DNA of 64,000 bases, from NCBI GenBank assembly GCA_946699065.1, contig CAMPDV010001439.1, positions 1 through 64,000 of the forward strand, written 5' to 3'. A model generated the notes under the pieces. The model was given only the letters and a program-made list of their open reading frames with translations, had not been told where the DNA came from and made no database searches. Below are positions 13,042 through 25,555 of the stretch, in pieces (the stretch's first letter is position 1; the number at the start of each line of letters is the position of its first letter). The position numbers and the translations under genes were made by a program. This stretch comes from Loxodes magnus. Its lineage: Eukaryota; Ciliophora; Karyorelictea; Loxodida; Loxodidae.

Positions 13042-14526
13042 TATTCTTAAATCTTTTAATTAATAAATTTAAATTTAAGCTTTAAAACTCTTATCTTGTA
13101 GGTTTAATTTTTTTCTCACTTTCATTATGTTTATTTAAATACTTTCTTATTACTACTAAAGACTGTATTCTTTTTAAATTTTATGACTAAAGTCAACTAG
13201 ACTAGGATTTATTGTGGCTTTAATTTTAGTTTTAAATAACTTATATTAGCTAATCTAATACTTATATTATCTAATACTACAAAGAAACATATTATGTTAA
13301 GTTTACTCTTTCTATTAATTCAGAAAATAATAATAGAAGATAGTAAAAATATGCTTTCTTTCTTAAAAAAGCTTATAATTTTCTTAGTAACAAACAACTA
13401 ATTTTAAGAAAGAGAGTATTAATAGTGGTAATTATGTTTTTTGGATAAGTATAGAATAATAGAATTAAGTTTTTATCTTTAAATAATCTAGAATAATTTA
13501 GGTATTATTAATTAGAAATGATAATTACAAAAATAACATAAATAATTAATATAATATTAGTTTGACTATAAAAAGAGAAAGTTATCTAAATGTATTAATT
13601 ATAACTAATTTAATATCTAAATTAAAGAGAAATTAATTAATAACTAATAAAGCTAAAAGGATAAAATATTAAGTATTTAATAGACATAATTAAACATATT
13701 AAAGCTTATTTTAATAATAAAATTAAATATTACTATTTAATAATTGTAAGATAAAATTAGTGATACACCATTTATAGCTAGTTTAAATATTTACTTTCTA
13801 CTACTTATATTTATTACATTTATATATTTTGCTTAGAATCAACATTATAAGTAATTATATTAGTTTATAATTATAAGAGAGACTTTATAAATAAAAAGTT
13901 TTAATTAAATAGTAGTAAAAAAGTGGACAATTAAAAGAGTTTATATTATAAATTCTAAAAATGTTTTGTTTTAAATAATTTTATGTTTTTTAATATTTAT
14001 TCAAACTAATTAATAAGAAACTTATTTTATTTACTTTTTTAATTAGTAAAAAGATTAAATAAATAATTTTTTTGATTAAATGTAAGTGAAAAACAATAAT
14101 TAATAACAGTAGCTTTTAAAAGAATTGTAATATTTTATTTATCAATTAAATTAATTTACAAAGAAATAAGGTTTTCTTATTAAGAGTCTTTGATTTAAAG
14201 CACAAATAAGTAGTAACTAATAAATGCATATTAAAGTTATTATAATAAGGATATAATTCTTCGTTATAAAACTTTTGATATAATAAATTATCCTTATATT
14301 TAAAAGTAAAAGGATATAAAATAATTAAAATTGTAAAAGTTTGTACACTATTAGTTTATTATCTTGTCTTTTTTTAAGACAAAAATAGAAAAATCAATGT
14401 TTTAGAAGATATTTATAAGTATGCTTAATAAATAATTTAATTGTTTAATTGTATTGAAATTAAGTAAGTAAAATTAATTGAGTTATTTTAATTAAATATT
14501 TATTGAAGTAAGTTATAAAAATTAAA
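13042..14526. other. Spacer conserved in copies A, B and C
   Basis: AT-rich noncoding sequence; the part from 13,222 on is present in all three segmental copies with about 90% or better identity by eye. Frequent small indels between copies argue against coding. It supplies the upstream region of the WD40 gene, so promoter elements are expected here, but none can be named. Confidence 0.5.
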
Positions 14527-15613
14527 ATGGAGAAAAAAGAAACGGAGAAAAAAGAAAAGCAATTTACTAAAATTATTTTTTTAAGAAAACTCCTAAGAGC
14601 GAGAAGCCACATCCTAGGGAAAATATCTCTACTTCATTTTAAGTATGAAATTCTGCCTAATTTATGCTACTAAAAGTTAATAAACAAGATCAGTTATGAC
14701 TAAAGTAAAGGTATTTCTTTCATATTTTTTAGACTAAGTCCTCACTGGTCACTCTTCACCTGCTTTATCGGTAGCCATATCAAGTGACCTGAATTGGATT
14801 GTATCAGGTTCAGGATATCCAGAAAATTCTATAAAGATCTGGAATTTCCAGACAGGTGCTCTCATAAGAACTTTAACGGGACATACTTCCTCAGTTAACT
14901 CGGTAGTAATATCCTCAGACTCTAGCTATATAGTATCAGGATCTGCTGATAACACGATCAAGATCTGAAACTTATAGACTGGTGCTATCCTAAGAACTAT
15001 AACGGGACATACTTCTAGAGTTACCTCGGTAGTAATTTCCCCAGACTCTAGATATATTATATCAGGATCTGAAGACACTACTATAAAGATCTGAAATTTC
15101 CTCAATGGTGCTCTCCAAAGAACTTTGTCGGGTCATACTTCATATGTTATATCGGTAGTAATTTCCTATGAATCTAGATATATTATATCGGGATCTTCTG
15201 ATACAACTATAAAGATTTGGGATTTCTAGACTGGTCAGCTTTTGCGAAATCTTACTGGGCATTCAGACTCAGTTTTATCGGTGATAGTGTCTAAGGATAA
15301 TAGGTATATAATATCAGGTTATGTTGACAGTACTATTAAGATATGGGACTTCTCTTCTGGTTAGTGTATTCGTACTCTTCAAGGTCACTCAAGTTATGTA
15401 TGAAGTATTCAGTTAAGTGTTGATTCAAGTGTTATATTTTCTGGATCTTACGATGAAACAATCAAGATCTGGAACTTTGATAAGGGTGAGTGTATATAGA
15501 CTTTATAAGGACATAAATATGCAATAGATTCTATAGCATTGAGTGTTGATAATAGATGGTTGGTATCGGGAGGACTTGACAATATGATAAGAAAATGGAG
15601 AGTTTCGAGTTGA
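14527..15613 (+). CDS. Seven-bladed WD40 propeller protein, copy A
   Basis: ATG 14527 (MEKKETEKKEKQF), a 22-nt intron GTATTTC..TTTTTTAG at 14711-14732, and terminal TGA 15611-15613 give 354 aa. A basic N-terminal region of about 60 residues (RARSHILGKISLLHFKYEILPNLCYQK) is followed by seven blades of about 42 residues. Each blade ends G-x-x-D-x-x-IKIW-(N/D)-F and closes with x-T-L-x-GH, enough for one complete propeller. TAG/TAA read Gln at conserved Gln positions and TGA reads Trp in the IKIW motif, where other blades or sister copies use CAG/CAA and TGG. WD40 propellers are protein-interaction scaffolds; the partner is unknown. Sister genes are at 34,929 and 47,200. Blades 2-4 differ most among copies, mainly on surface-loop residues. 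Confidence 0.92.
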
Positions 15614-18600
15614 GTAACTTATGATTTGACTTAATTTAATTTTACGATTAAAGATATAAGATATTGGTAATGCATTTAAATGAATGTTTAATGTTAATAA
15701 TGTTTTTAGTTATATGAAGTTTTTTAATTTATTAATTAAAAATTTGTTATATTGTTAAATATTATTGGTTTAAAAAAAAGTTTGAGTGATAGGTTAAAGA
15801 AATTAGTGAGGTATGTTGATTTAAACTGGGTGATGTTTAAAAATATTTAAAATATAATTTTGTTAAATGAAAGAATGAAATAAGTTAAAGTTTAAATTTA
15901 TGCTATAAAATTTTATGGATTTATTTTTAGATTTAGTAAAAATTTCAAGTTGAGTATAAATTTTCATTTTTTTTGTGAAGTGGTTAAAATATTATTTATA
16001 AGGTGAAGTAAGTTTATAATCTTTATTATTAATTAAAAAATTTAATTAAGTATTTATTTTATTTATTTTAAATTAAATTAAATTTTGTTTTTTTATTATT
16101 TATTTTTTATGATTGATTATTATTATTTATTGATATTATAAAATTTTAATATTTAAGTTTAATATGTTTTGTTTTTGATTGGATTATAAAATTTTTTGAT
16201 ATTAAGTTTTTTATTTATCATTAATTTTCGATTTTAGAGTTTAAATTTCATGAAAATAAAAAATTTCTTTTTTGCTCAGCGTTTTACACTACCAAAGATA
16301 TCTGGGACGGAATAAATTTTTTTATTTCTGGATAAAAAATTCTAAATAGGAATAAATTTTTTGATTTCGGGATAAAAAAATCTAAATAGGAATAAATTTA
16401 ATTATTTTGGGATAAAAAATTCTAAATAGGAATAAATTTTTTGAAAGTAAATTTAAAAAAAGTTTTTAAAATTTCTTAGAAAAGCGTTTCTAAAATAATT
16501 TTGAAAATAATTATCTAAAATCGTTTTGGAAATTAAATTTGGAAATTAAATTTGGAAATTAATTTTAAAAATCTTTAAATTTTTTTTAAGGAATTTTTTT
16601 GAAAACTTTTTTTGATAAATATTTCTGGGACGGGATACATTTTTTTAATATGTAAAATAGGTTTTTTTTTAAAATAGACTTAAAACTAAAAAAAATTTGA
16701 ATTTTTGGATGCTAATTTAATTTTTTAAGTTATATGTTAATAAATTTATTTAAATTTGTTTATTCTTGTGTTTAAGTTCAATAATAAATTTTTATTTTTA
16801 TTTTAATATGTTTCGTTTCCGAATGGATTATAAAATTTTTTGATATTAAGTTTTTTATTTATCATTATCTTTCAATTTTAGAGCTTAAATTTCATGAAAA
16901 TAAAAAATTTGTTTTTTTGCTCAGCGTTTTACACTACCAAAGATTTTCGGCACGGAATAAATTTAATTTTTTCGGGATAAAAATTTTAAAATAGGAATAA
17001 AATTTCAAGAAAAAATTCCAAATATAAAAGATTTTTGAGAAAAAATAGGAATTAAAAAATTTTTATTAAAATAGAATTTGGAAATTTTTTTTGTTGAAAT
17101 GGTATTTTGTAAAAATTAAAAAAATGTTTTTGCTTTTAAGAAAATTTGTTTAAAAATTAAAAAAAAAACTTTTTTCTTTTTTATTTAAAAGTATATTTTT
17201 GATAAGGTTAATTATGTTTGAAATTATAAAAAAAATTTATTGTTTATGCTTTGGAAAAAATACAATTTTTAATTTTGAACATCTTTTCTAGTAAATGAAA
17301 AAAATTTGTTTTAAAATTTTTAATATTATAATAATTTACTTAAATGAAAAGGATCTCAAGAAAAAAGGAGATATAATAAAATAACCATGAAATCGTGAAA
17401 AAATTATCCTTTTTTCGCTCTGAGTTATACGCTACAAAAGAATTTCGGGTGGATAAATCCTTTTCTTAAAGGATAGAATTTTAAAAGATTTGAAAAGTTT
17501 TTTAAATGACTTTTAAGAAGTAAAAATAAAAAAATAAATTACAATTTTTGAAGAAACAAAATCAGTAAAATTTTTTTTTATAAGAGGGCTTAAAACTATT
17601 TTTTTAATGGATATTGTAAATTTTTAAAAATAACTAATCTAAAAAGAGCTAAAAAATCTCTTTATAAAAATATGATCAATCAAATAAAAAAAATGAGGTA
17701 AATACATCTGTAATAATAAATTTTATGCCAATTTACAAAGAATCTAAAAAAAGTAATTAAACAAGGATCTAAATAATGTATCTAACCTAACTATATAAAA
17801 TATAGAAACAAAAATTTATTAATCAAGTTTAAAAATATTCTGCTTTATTATAATAATTAGAAAAATATTAAAAATTTAAGATTAGTAAAAGAGTTTTGAA
17901 AAGAGCTTACTACGACTAACTATCTGTTTTTAGTTTGCGAAAAGATGTTAATTTAGAAGAGGAAAACAAGTTTTTAAGAAAAATTGCTATATTAAGTATT
18001 TTTTCTCTTTAAAATTTTTCTCATTCTGTAATATTAAAAGAAAAGCTTTAAAGATAAACTTTCTGATTTTAAGCAACTTAAGCATATCTACTGTGCATAT
18101 AGAAAATTGATTTTATTTATTAATCTTAAAATTTGAATTTCTAATGAAGCTATTTTATTAAAGTTGAAAGCTTTTTAAAAAATAGATTGATTATTTATCA
18201 TATAAAAAGCATTTGCTAGTAAACTATATAAATAATTTGAATATATGCAAAATTATAAAAATCTTCACTTTCTTGTAAATTATCTTATATTTCCATCTAA
18301 AATAAGAATAAAATTATATTCTAATATTAAATAATAAGAATTAGCAAAATGAAAGTGTAAATAATTAAGAAATCAATATACCTTAATTATATCAAAAAAG
18401 GTTAAAAGCTTTAATCTTTTGTATTAATTAAAATAATATACAAAGTGTAAGTTAATAACTATTATAATTATATCTATAAAAAATGGGAAATATTTCGTAC
18501 AATATAAAAAGAAACATATATAGCATAATAAAAAGCAAAGTTTCTACTAAGCCGATAATGGTAATAGTACACAATTTCATAAATGATCTTAATAATGAGC

Positions 18601-18990
18601 TATTTTTGTTATATGCTAAATTATTAGACAACTAAATTATAATTTTTAATTTCACATTCCTTTAATAAATGTTTGGTTATTATACAATATAGTAATTTTT
18701 AATTTAAGATACTAAATATCCAAAGCATAATAATATTTAAAGTGGTTTAATAAATATAATTTTTAAAAGATTAAACACTTATTTAAATTTAAAATATCTT
18801 ATCAAGAAATTAAATTAAAATGTTTTCATATTCATTTTCTAATTAAATAGTCATTATTTATTGTTCATTTATTTATTTTATTAATATTTTAAAGATTGTA
18901 ATTATATTTATTCATAAAGTATGATATCAACTGAAAATTGCTAGATTATTTAAAGATAAAAACTTAATTATTAAAACAATTCTTTTATAA
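15614..18990. repeat. Motif-rich noncoding block downstream of the WD40 gene
   Basis: Contains three diverged copies of a motif related to GCTCAGCGTTTTACACTACC followed by AAAGAtwTCGGGACGG (about 16,274, 16,918 and 17,416). Each is preceded by a related block with ATGTTTCGTTTCCGAtTGG and followed by GGAATAAAT or GGATAAAT runs. A tandem array of a unit of about 40 bp (GGAATAAATTTTTTTATTTCGGGATAAAAAATTCTAAATA-like, quoted here only in part by pattern) repeats three times at about 16,306-16,440. Equivalent blocks occur at 48,976-50,110 (B) and, shorter, at 36,714-37,230 (C). No coding frame is supported. The rest to 18,990 is AT-rich spacer shared by A and B. Confidence 0.7.
16306..16440. repeat. 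Tandem repeat, about 40-bp unit, three units
   Basis: Three successive units share AATAAATTT..., TTTCGGGATAAAAAA and TCTAAATAGG. The same array is at about 49,011-49,137 in copy B, and one unit is at 36,749-36,795 in copy C, so unit number varies among the duplicates. Confidence 0.75.
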
Positions 18991-19079
18991 GATAAACAGT
19001 AATAAGATGATATTATAGTTTAAAAAGATAATTTTTCCTGCAAATTGATTTATAAAACAAAACTTAATTTTATGTGAGA

Positions 19080-20068
19080 TTAATTGAAAATGTGGAAGAA
19101 TTCGAGGAAATATAAAATAAATAGGTTATAAGATGCAATATATTGTCAAAAATATTTAGAATCTTTTCTGCAAACTTATCTCCATCTATTCTAAATGAAG
19201 AATTTAGATTTTTGTAAAACAACTCTAAGGTTTTTATTAGTCCAAGTGGCAGTTTAACTCTCTTTAATTGATCTAATAAAAGTTTTCTTTCTGTTGAGTC
19301 AAACATTTTTTCAACATCTATCAGTGTTGCTATCAATTTAGTATTACTTTTAGCACTTTTCCAATAGTTATCAATTATTTATTATATTATTCAAATTTAT
19401 TAAGTTGTTTATCTATTTTTCATAAATCCCATTTATGAAGAACTAATCACATTTCTCTAATAAAGCAGATTGTATAATCTTCTCGTTAAAGCTTTATCAT
19501 ATAGTTTTATAATAATATTAATAAGAGAAATAGGTATTCAGTTTTTCCAGTCATCTTTATTTCCTTTTTTAAATATTGGAATTACCGACAATGTATTTAA
19601 TTCCTAAGGATTTATTCCAAATCTTAACATATTATTCAGAAAAGAGTAAAGAATTATTATCAAATATTATCCACCATATTTCAGAAATTCACTTTTTATT
19701 CAAGCTGAAGCAGCTGCTTTTCCATTCGTAATTTATTTTATAATTTCTTGTATTTCTTGTATGGTAAAAAGATAAAATCCTTATAAATATGAGAGTTGAT
19801 AATCTTTAATTTCCTAAATACTATCTTATATTTTATCTATTTTTTAATTACTGAGAATTATATTATTTAGTTAGATTAAAATTTTTGTTAAAAATAAATT
19901 CTTCCATGATTCAATGGATTTATTTTTGATTTCTTAATTAAAGTTTATTTAATTATTTTTTAGGCTTTTTAATATTCTTAGTATGTGAAAATATTTCTTT
20001 AGCATCTCCATTTAGAAGTAAAAGTTTCTTTTTTGCTTTAATTTTTTAAACTTTCAATTAAAAAATTT
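19080..20068 (-). pseudogene. LINE reverse transcriptase fragment (ORF2), inverted
   Basis: Minus-strand reading gives non-LTR RT landmarks in order: an ITNGKAA-type motif (family NGKAPGPD; here degraded to NGKAAAS), IPIFKKGNKDDWKNW, SQMGFMKNRQTTQQI, and the palm motif ATLIDVEKMFDS (family D-x-x-K-A-F-D) at about 19,290-19,330. It stops after SSFRIDGDKFAEKI, before the YADD box. The homologous segment in copy B (51,869-53,925) lies on the plus strand although both outer flanks are collinear. The C-terminal part of the same element is on the plus strand next door (20,069-20,708). In-frame TGA in NW-TGA-type positions reads as Trp. Confidence 0.8.
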
Positions 20069-20708
20069 TTACTAAATATATAAGAGACAAAATACAATAA
20101 TATTTTTATAATACAGCTAATCAAAATTTTAAGAGAATGAAAAAAGCTAAATATATACTGAACAGTTCAGTAATCTTAGCCAAATTTCCAGTAAACACTT
20201 ACATTAAGTTGAACAAATAATTTAGACAAGAAATTATCATATATATAAGCTTAGAACCCAATCTTTTAATTTTAGAAAAGATCTTTAAGCTTGTTATTAT
20301 CCTATTGATAATCCCTACTGTATGTGTGGAGAGTATGTTACATTCAAGCACATTTTTAGATGCATATACTATTCTAATATAAGAGATTGACTATCGTAAA
20401 AGATTGAGAATTATGACTTAAGCCGCTTTATAATATATGATTAAGGACTTATAAACTTCTTTCTAAAGTCTTATTTGAGATTTTTAGATCTATAAATAAA
20501 AATATTTCACAAGAAACTTATATCAAGAAGATTAGAATTATTAGAAATGGAAAAAGCAAAAAAGGAAAATATAAAGAGAGACTATAACAAGAGTAATTTA
20601 AAATTGATGAGATCAAGATTATAATTAAAAAGCATTAAAATCATTTACTAATGTCTATAATTAAAGGAAGCAATTCATGCAGTTATAGATGTCAAAAAAC
20701 TCTTTTGA
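20069..20708 (+). pseudogene. LINE ORF2 C-terminal part with CCHC finger
   Basis: The frame contains DNPYCMCGEYVTFKHIFRC at 20,307-20,363. This is a C-x-C-x7-H-x3-C pattern like the C-terminal zinc finger of R2/RTE-type and other non-LTR retrotransposons (family usually C-x2-3-C-x7-8-H-x4-C). It continues as a basic helical tail (KLISRRLELLEMEKAKKEN) to TGA 20706-20708. The copy-B equivalent (finger at 54,503-54,547) has TAG for a Gln in the same finger and no longer ends at this TGA. The role in the element is nucleic-acid binding next to the RT. The 5' end of this piece joins the inverted RT fragment. Confidence 0.75.
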
Positions 20709-21952
20709 TTTAAAATTTAAATAAACAGTTTCGTACAATAACTCTTTCATTAAAGTGAAATACTATTACTAAATAGCTTTAATTTATACCATTTATTTTT
20801 ATAAATAAATTTTAAAATTTAAGTTCTAAAAACTAATTAAATTGCTAATGAAGCCATTTAAAGAATTCTTTATTTAACTATAATTAATAAAACATAGATA
20901 ATATAAAGGAAGAAATATCTAAAAGGAATTTAAGTTCTAAGTAAACTAAAGAGAACCTTAGCTTTATTACTTTAATAATATAAATTCTAAATGATAGCAA
21001 AATATAGTTAAAAATAATCCTTTATAATAGTAAGATATTAATATTAAAAATACTATCTAAAATAATTAAACAATTATATGCTTAGCTAGAATTAATTATC
21101 TTTGTATCAATTTAAAACTAATAAAGAGGATGCTTTTCATAATTTTGATATGAGTTTTAAATAATTGGTTAACAATAAGCATTTGATTACTAGATTATAA
21201 AAATATAAAAGTTCACATTTGATAATTAATGTCTACAATAATTAAAACAATAATTTAGTAAATTAAAAAGTAAATATAGTTAAACGTATCTTTAGAGATA
21301 ACTGTATAAAATAAAATTAATAAAGAATTATCAATAATTATAAATTTAATGAATGTATAATTTTTAGTTCTAAGTAATATAAGTAATTATAATAATAATC
21401 TTAACTAACTTTTATTATATTTTAAAGTTAAGTATAAATTATTAATTTATATATCAAAATTTAATTAAACATAATATAATTATGTAAAATTAATTATTTT
21501 ATAATTGTTAGTTAAAGAAATTTAAATATAAGTCATTATTATTAATTTGCTAATAATAAGAAAATTTACTTACTTAAAATATTTAACTATAATTAAATTA
21601 CTTTATTTCTTTTATTTAAAACATATTTTAACTAAAACTATCCTTTAATATTTAAAGTGGTAAATGATTAAATTTTATTTATCTTATCATTTTTATTTTA
21701 TATATATATCAACAATTATATTAGAAACTTTTATTATTTTAGCTTAAAATTAATAAAATAAATGATAATTATTAAAATATTTTTTTTTTTTTAAATTAAT
21801 AATTTAAAAATCTTATTTACTATTTAAAGTTTAAATAATAAGTAATAATAATAAACTATAAGAGTTTAAATATTTTAAATATTGAGACATAATTGTATAA
21901 TTATTGGCATTTAACCATGTAAATTACGCTAAATTTAAAAGTTTGCATATTT
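20709..21952. other. AT-rich spacer after the LINE
   Basis: Very AT-rich, shared with 54,905-56,150 in copy B, no supported frame. Probably includes the LINE 3' UTR, but no poly(A)-like boundary can be drawn. Confidence 0.4.
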
Positions 21953-22960
21953 CATTCATGGTTCTCTTTCACTCTCATCTTGATAAAGAATTTTTAAGCT
22001 CATTAAATCTGTTTATGGGTTTTTAATATAACTTATTTTCTCTTCACTCTAGTTCTTAAAATCTCTAATGGTCTTCTAAATATTATTGATGAAATAATTT
22101 TATATACTTATCTAATTTAATTGTCTTATCTTTTGTAAACTATTTATTAATATAGTTTTAGTCATATAAAACAAGTCCTTTACACTATTTTCCATTAATT
22201 ATTTTAAGTTTATTACAATTTTTTTTAATATCTGCAAAAAGATTACGTTTGAAAATGTACTCAAACGTATCAATTCCTATCTACTTAAGCAAACTTTATT
22301 GAATTGAGTTTTAATATATCGACGATTCCGTTCATATTAAAGGTTATAAGATAAGTAATTAATTTTTTAGATTGAAATAGTTTCTTAAATTATACGTCTA
22401 TTGTATTTAGCGTATATTATTAAAGAGAAAACTTTTTATATATCTCTTATTAAATCAACAAATCTTTTCGCTGTTTATATGACTGCATTTCTTTAAAGGC
22501 ATTATTAGAATAAATTTTTTTTAATAATTCTATGCTTATTAAACTCTTTGAAATCATCAATTATAATATTTATTTGCAAATATTCATAAGTAAGCAAGGT
22601 TTTGATTATCTTGACAACTCTTAATTAAAAAATATATTTATCTTACTTCAAATTAATTTCTTTACTCTGATTTTGAGAATAAAGATTAAATGATGTAATT
22701 TTATCTTTTTTACTAAGTAGAATTATTTTTGCTAAATTGGAGCTATCATTGTCGATATTAAAATGAAAGGTAAAAATAAACTATTATTCCCAACACTTGT
22801 ACAATATTTAATGAATTATAGATAGCTAATCTAAATCTTTCTCTTATACATGTTGTTCTTACGTTAAAATTCTATTTTAGGAAATAATAGTATGCTTCAT
22901 TATAGTAAAGCAAATAATTAAAGTAACGGCTTATTAAGGAGGAAACTTTGAAGCAAACAT
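21953..22960 (-). CDS. Unknown protein, 335 aa
   Basis: Minus-strand ATG at 22960 (MFASKFPPQQAVTLIICF) to TGA at 21,953-21,955; 336 codons, no intron needed. The N-terminus has a short hydrophobic stretch (AVTLIICFTIM) that may be a signal anchor. The body is Lys/Gln/Ile-rich and predicted helical (FVDLIRDIQKVFSLIIYAKYN; LKKIVINLKQLMENSVKDLFY). One internal TGA shortly before the end (QIQ-TGA-AQKFF) could instead be the stop, giving a protein 16 residues shorter. No family recognised. The copy-B homologue (56,153-58,104) is split by a 0.96-kb ORF1 insertion. The start lies at the edge of the strand-skewed block 22,990-23,760. Confidence 0.55.
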
Positions 22961-22989
22961 TTTAAATTTCTAAATTTTAATTCTAGAAG

Positions 22990-23760
22990 TATCCTTCAAA
23001 CTATTGCTTCTTTTTCTTATTTAAGAAATAGAAATAATTTGAGTAAAGGTTTGATATTAATAGGAATAAAGTAAATGGTATTTAGTTTTTTTTAGTTTCT
23101 AATAATCTAATAACTAGGTATGGGTTTGGATTTAGTAGAAGTAAAATAGGTTATAGTTTTTGTTATAATAGTAGAATGTAATATTTGTATGTTAAATAAT
23201 AAATAGATATTATATAAGTTATTAAAGAAGTAATTTGAAATGAGTTATTTAGGTTTGTTAGTAAAAATATGTAAATAGTATATTTGATAGTAGTAATAGT
23301 AGTTTTGATAGTTACTGTTGATATAGTTAAATGTTATTTAAATAATGTTAAATGACTATGAATTGATAAATAAATAATTAGTATATTTAATTTAAAAATA
23401 ATAAAATTAATTAATTAAATTATTATTTTATCAAAAAAGATTAATTTAAATTAGTCATCAAAAATATAAAAGCATTATAAGGGATTATACTACTAATATT
23501 TTAAAACTATAAACATTATTATTCAAAATCAATATAATCATTAAATCATTAGTCTATTATTCATTAACTACTTTAAGTCAAAATACTAACTAATCATTTT
23601 ATCCTTTTTAATCAAATTCAATTATCATTTATTAAATAATCCTAATTTACTTTAAATATTCTAAAATTATCACTAAATCATATTCAATTTATTAAAAAGC
23701 CTAATTTAAAACTTTCATAATCAAGGAATCCCTTTTAGAATATTTAAATATATATTAATC
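22990..23760. other. Strand-skewed, highly conserved noncoding block
   Basis: About 22,990-23,350 is almost free of C on the plus strand (G-rich runs such as GGTATGGGTTTGGATTTAG). About 23,450-23,760 is almost free of G. The switch falls on an AT-only near-palindrome at about 23,400-23,430 (AATAATAAAATTAATTAATT...). The block is identical or nearly so over about 700 bp in copy B (58,190-58,900), whereas neighbouring sequence differs by substitutions and indels. No coding frame. It may be an origin-like or transcriptional boundary element, or it may have been homogenised recently; see findings. Confidence 0.6.
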
Positions 23761-24689
23761 AAAGTATTTTAAATCTATTTTATTAAACTTAAACAACTAA
23801 TTTTATATTATATTTTTATTACATTTTAGCTAGTTTATACTAAATCAAATAATTCAACTTTGTGGCATAAGAATTAATTATTTAATAATAATAATAATAA
23901 TAATAAAACTTTAGAAATTATTTTTACTTAATAGGTTCATTAATATCACATAAATATTATCTCTTTTAATTTCAACTTTTTTCTATTAGAATTTATTAAG
24001 TTTTAGATATCTTTCGCTCTATTTATTAAATTAAGATAACCTTTTAATTTTAGAATTTAAAGCCAAAATTTGCTAAAAATAAGAATATTAATGTAATTTT
24101 TAGTTTAAATGTTTTAGTAATTGTATATTTATTTATAATTTTCTAAACGCTAAACTCTTTTTTAAGAAAGGTTTATTTGTAACTGTCTTACACATTTTAT
24201 AAATTTTAAAATTCTTTAGAATATAATAAAAATATTTATTTAATTTTAGAAATAGTTCTTTACTTTATATAAAAATTTAGCTTTTTAAAAATATGTAAAA
24301 TTTATAGAAATTTGTAGTTAAATATGTTTAAATTATAATTCATTTTAGGACTGTATTTTAATATTAATTTTTTCTTCATAAACTTAATAAAAATTCTTAA
24401 AATTTATGATTTTCTTTTTCTTTACTAACGATTATCTAGAAATATTATTACTAAAGAATCATTTAAGATTTAACTCTTTTTTTACTTCTAATATTTTTAG
24501 ATTATAACATTAATTAAAATATCTTTTTATCTATTTTATTTTAAGAGGATCTAAATTAAAAATAATAAGGATTATCTGTTAATTGAATGAAATTTTACTT
24601 TTTTTAATTTTATTTATTATAAATTCTAAAGTTTATCTTACATTTTATCTTTATTAATTATTATCTTTTAACCTTATTTTTTTTAAAAG
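23761..24689. other. AT-rich spacer with short repeats
   Basis: Contains a (TAA)n microsatellite at 23,883-23,905 that is shorter in copy B (about 59,020). No supported coding frame. Confidence 0.5.
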
Positions 24690-25215
24690 GTGTCAGGATT
24701 CAAACCGGGATTCTTCGTGGCTCCTAAAAAGTAGGAGTTAACGACATCCTAGAAAGGTTAGGACCAGGAAAAGAGTAATAAAAAATCATCAATCAGGATG
24801 AATCTCCCACCTCTAAAAAAGCCTAAAAATAGGATAAGAATATTATGCGCTCGGAAGTCTCGAATCTCACCACATAATAGTAAATAAACTATGATTAGCT
24901 TGTTAAAATGGTGGTAGACCTCCAGGAAGAGGTAAAAATGTTGAAGAAAGACAATAAGAAGTTAATGTAAAACTTGAACTTGCAGAGGAAATAGAATCGA
25001 GACTCGTGACCTAAGAAAGAGACCTTAACGCATTTTGAAATATATCACAAGACTAGAGTAGTTAATCTCAAAACTAGCAATAGAAGCAGAAAGAACTAAT
25101 CAGCAAATTAGAAAAAATAGAAGAAAATCAGTACAAACTACATCTTTAAATGGAATTGAAAGAATAAAGAAATGATTCAATGATAATTGAAGGTGACAAT
25201 AACTTAAGATTTAAA
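24690..25215 (+). pseudogene. Retroelement ORF1 fragment (coiled coil), copy A
   Basis: GC content jumps relative to both flanks. From ATG 24908 the frame MVVDLQEEVKMLKKDNKKL matches the coiled-coil start of the intact ORF1 at 57 kb (LKEEVKRLRLENRALKNQF): the pattern L-x-E-E-V-K-x-L-(R/K)-x-(E/D)-N-(R/K) is shared. After a frame change, ITRLEQLISKLAIEAERTNQQ continues the coil. No zinc knuckle remains. The 5' portion (24,690-24,770) holds GGTTTGAATCC on the minus strand, a tRNA B-box-like sequence, but no tRNA fold. Its twin is at 59,800-60,312. Confidence 0.6.
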
Positions 25216-25555
25216 CCTAAACTTTAATTTTTATTATTTATAATTAATTAAAATTTTTGCAGCATTTTAATTAAGCAAAAAGATTGTTACGCTTGCAAAG
25301 CAATTTTTAATCTTGATATAATATGAAAATGATAACTAATTACTAATTTAATTTAAAAAATTATTTAATTATAAAAACATTAGCTTCATTTTTAAAGCCT
25401 TAACTTTAATAATATTTTCAATTATAATTCTAATTTAAATTAAAATTTTTTGATATAAAATTTAAAAACTAAGTTAAAAATTAAAAATGGTTATTTTTTT
25501 TACTTATATTGATTAATATATATAATAATTAAAATTTATATGTGTTTACCATATT

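Noticed and set aside
23883..23905. (TAA)n run as a functional element
   Set aside because: Plain microsatellite, length-variable between copies A and B.
24690..24770. tRNA on the minus strand (GGTTTGAATCC box)
   Set aside because: Only the B-box is tRNA-like; acceptor, T stem and anticodon arm do not pair. Kept only as a note on the ORF1 fragment.
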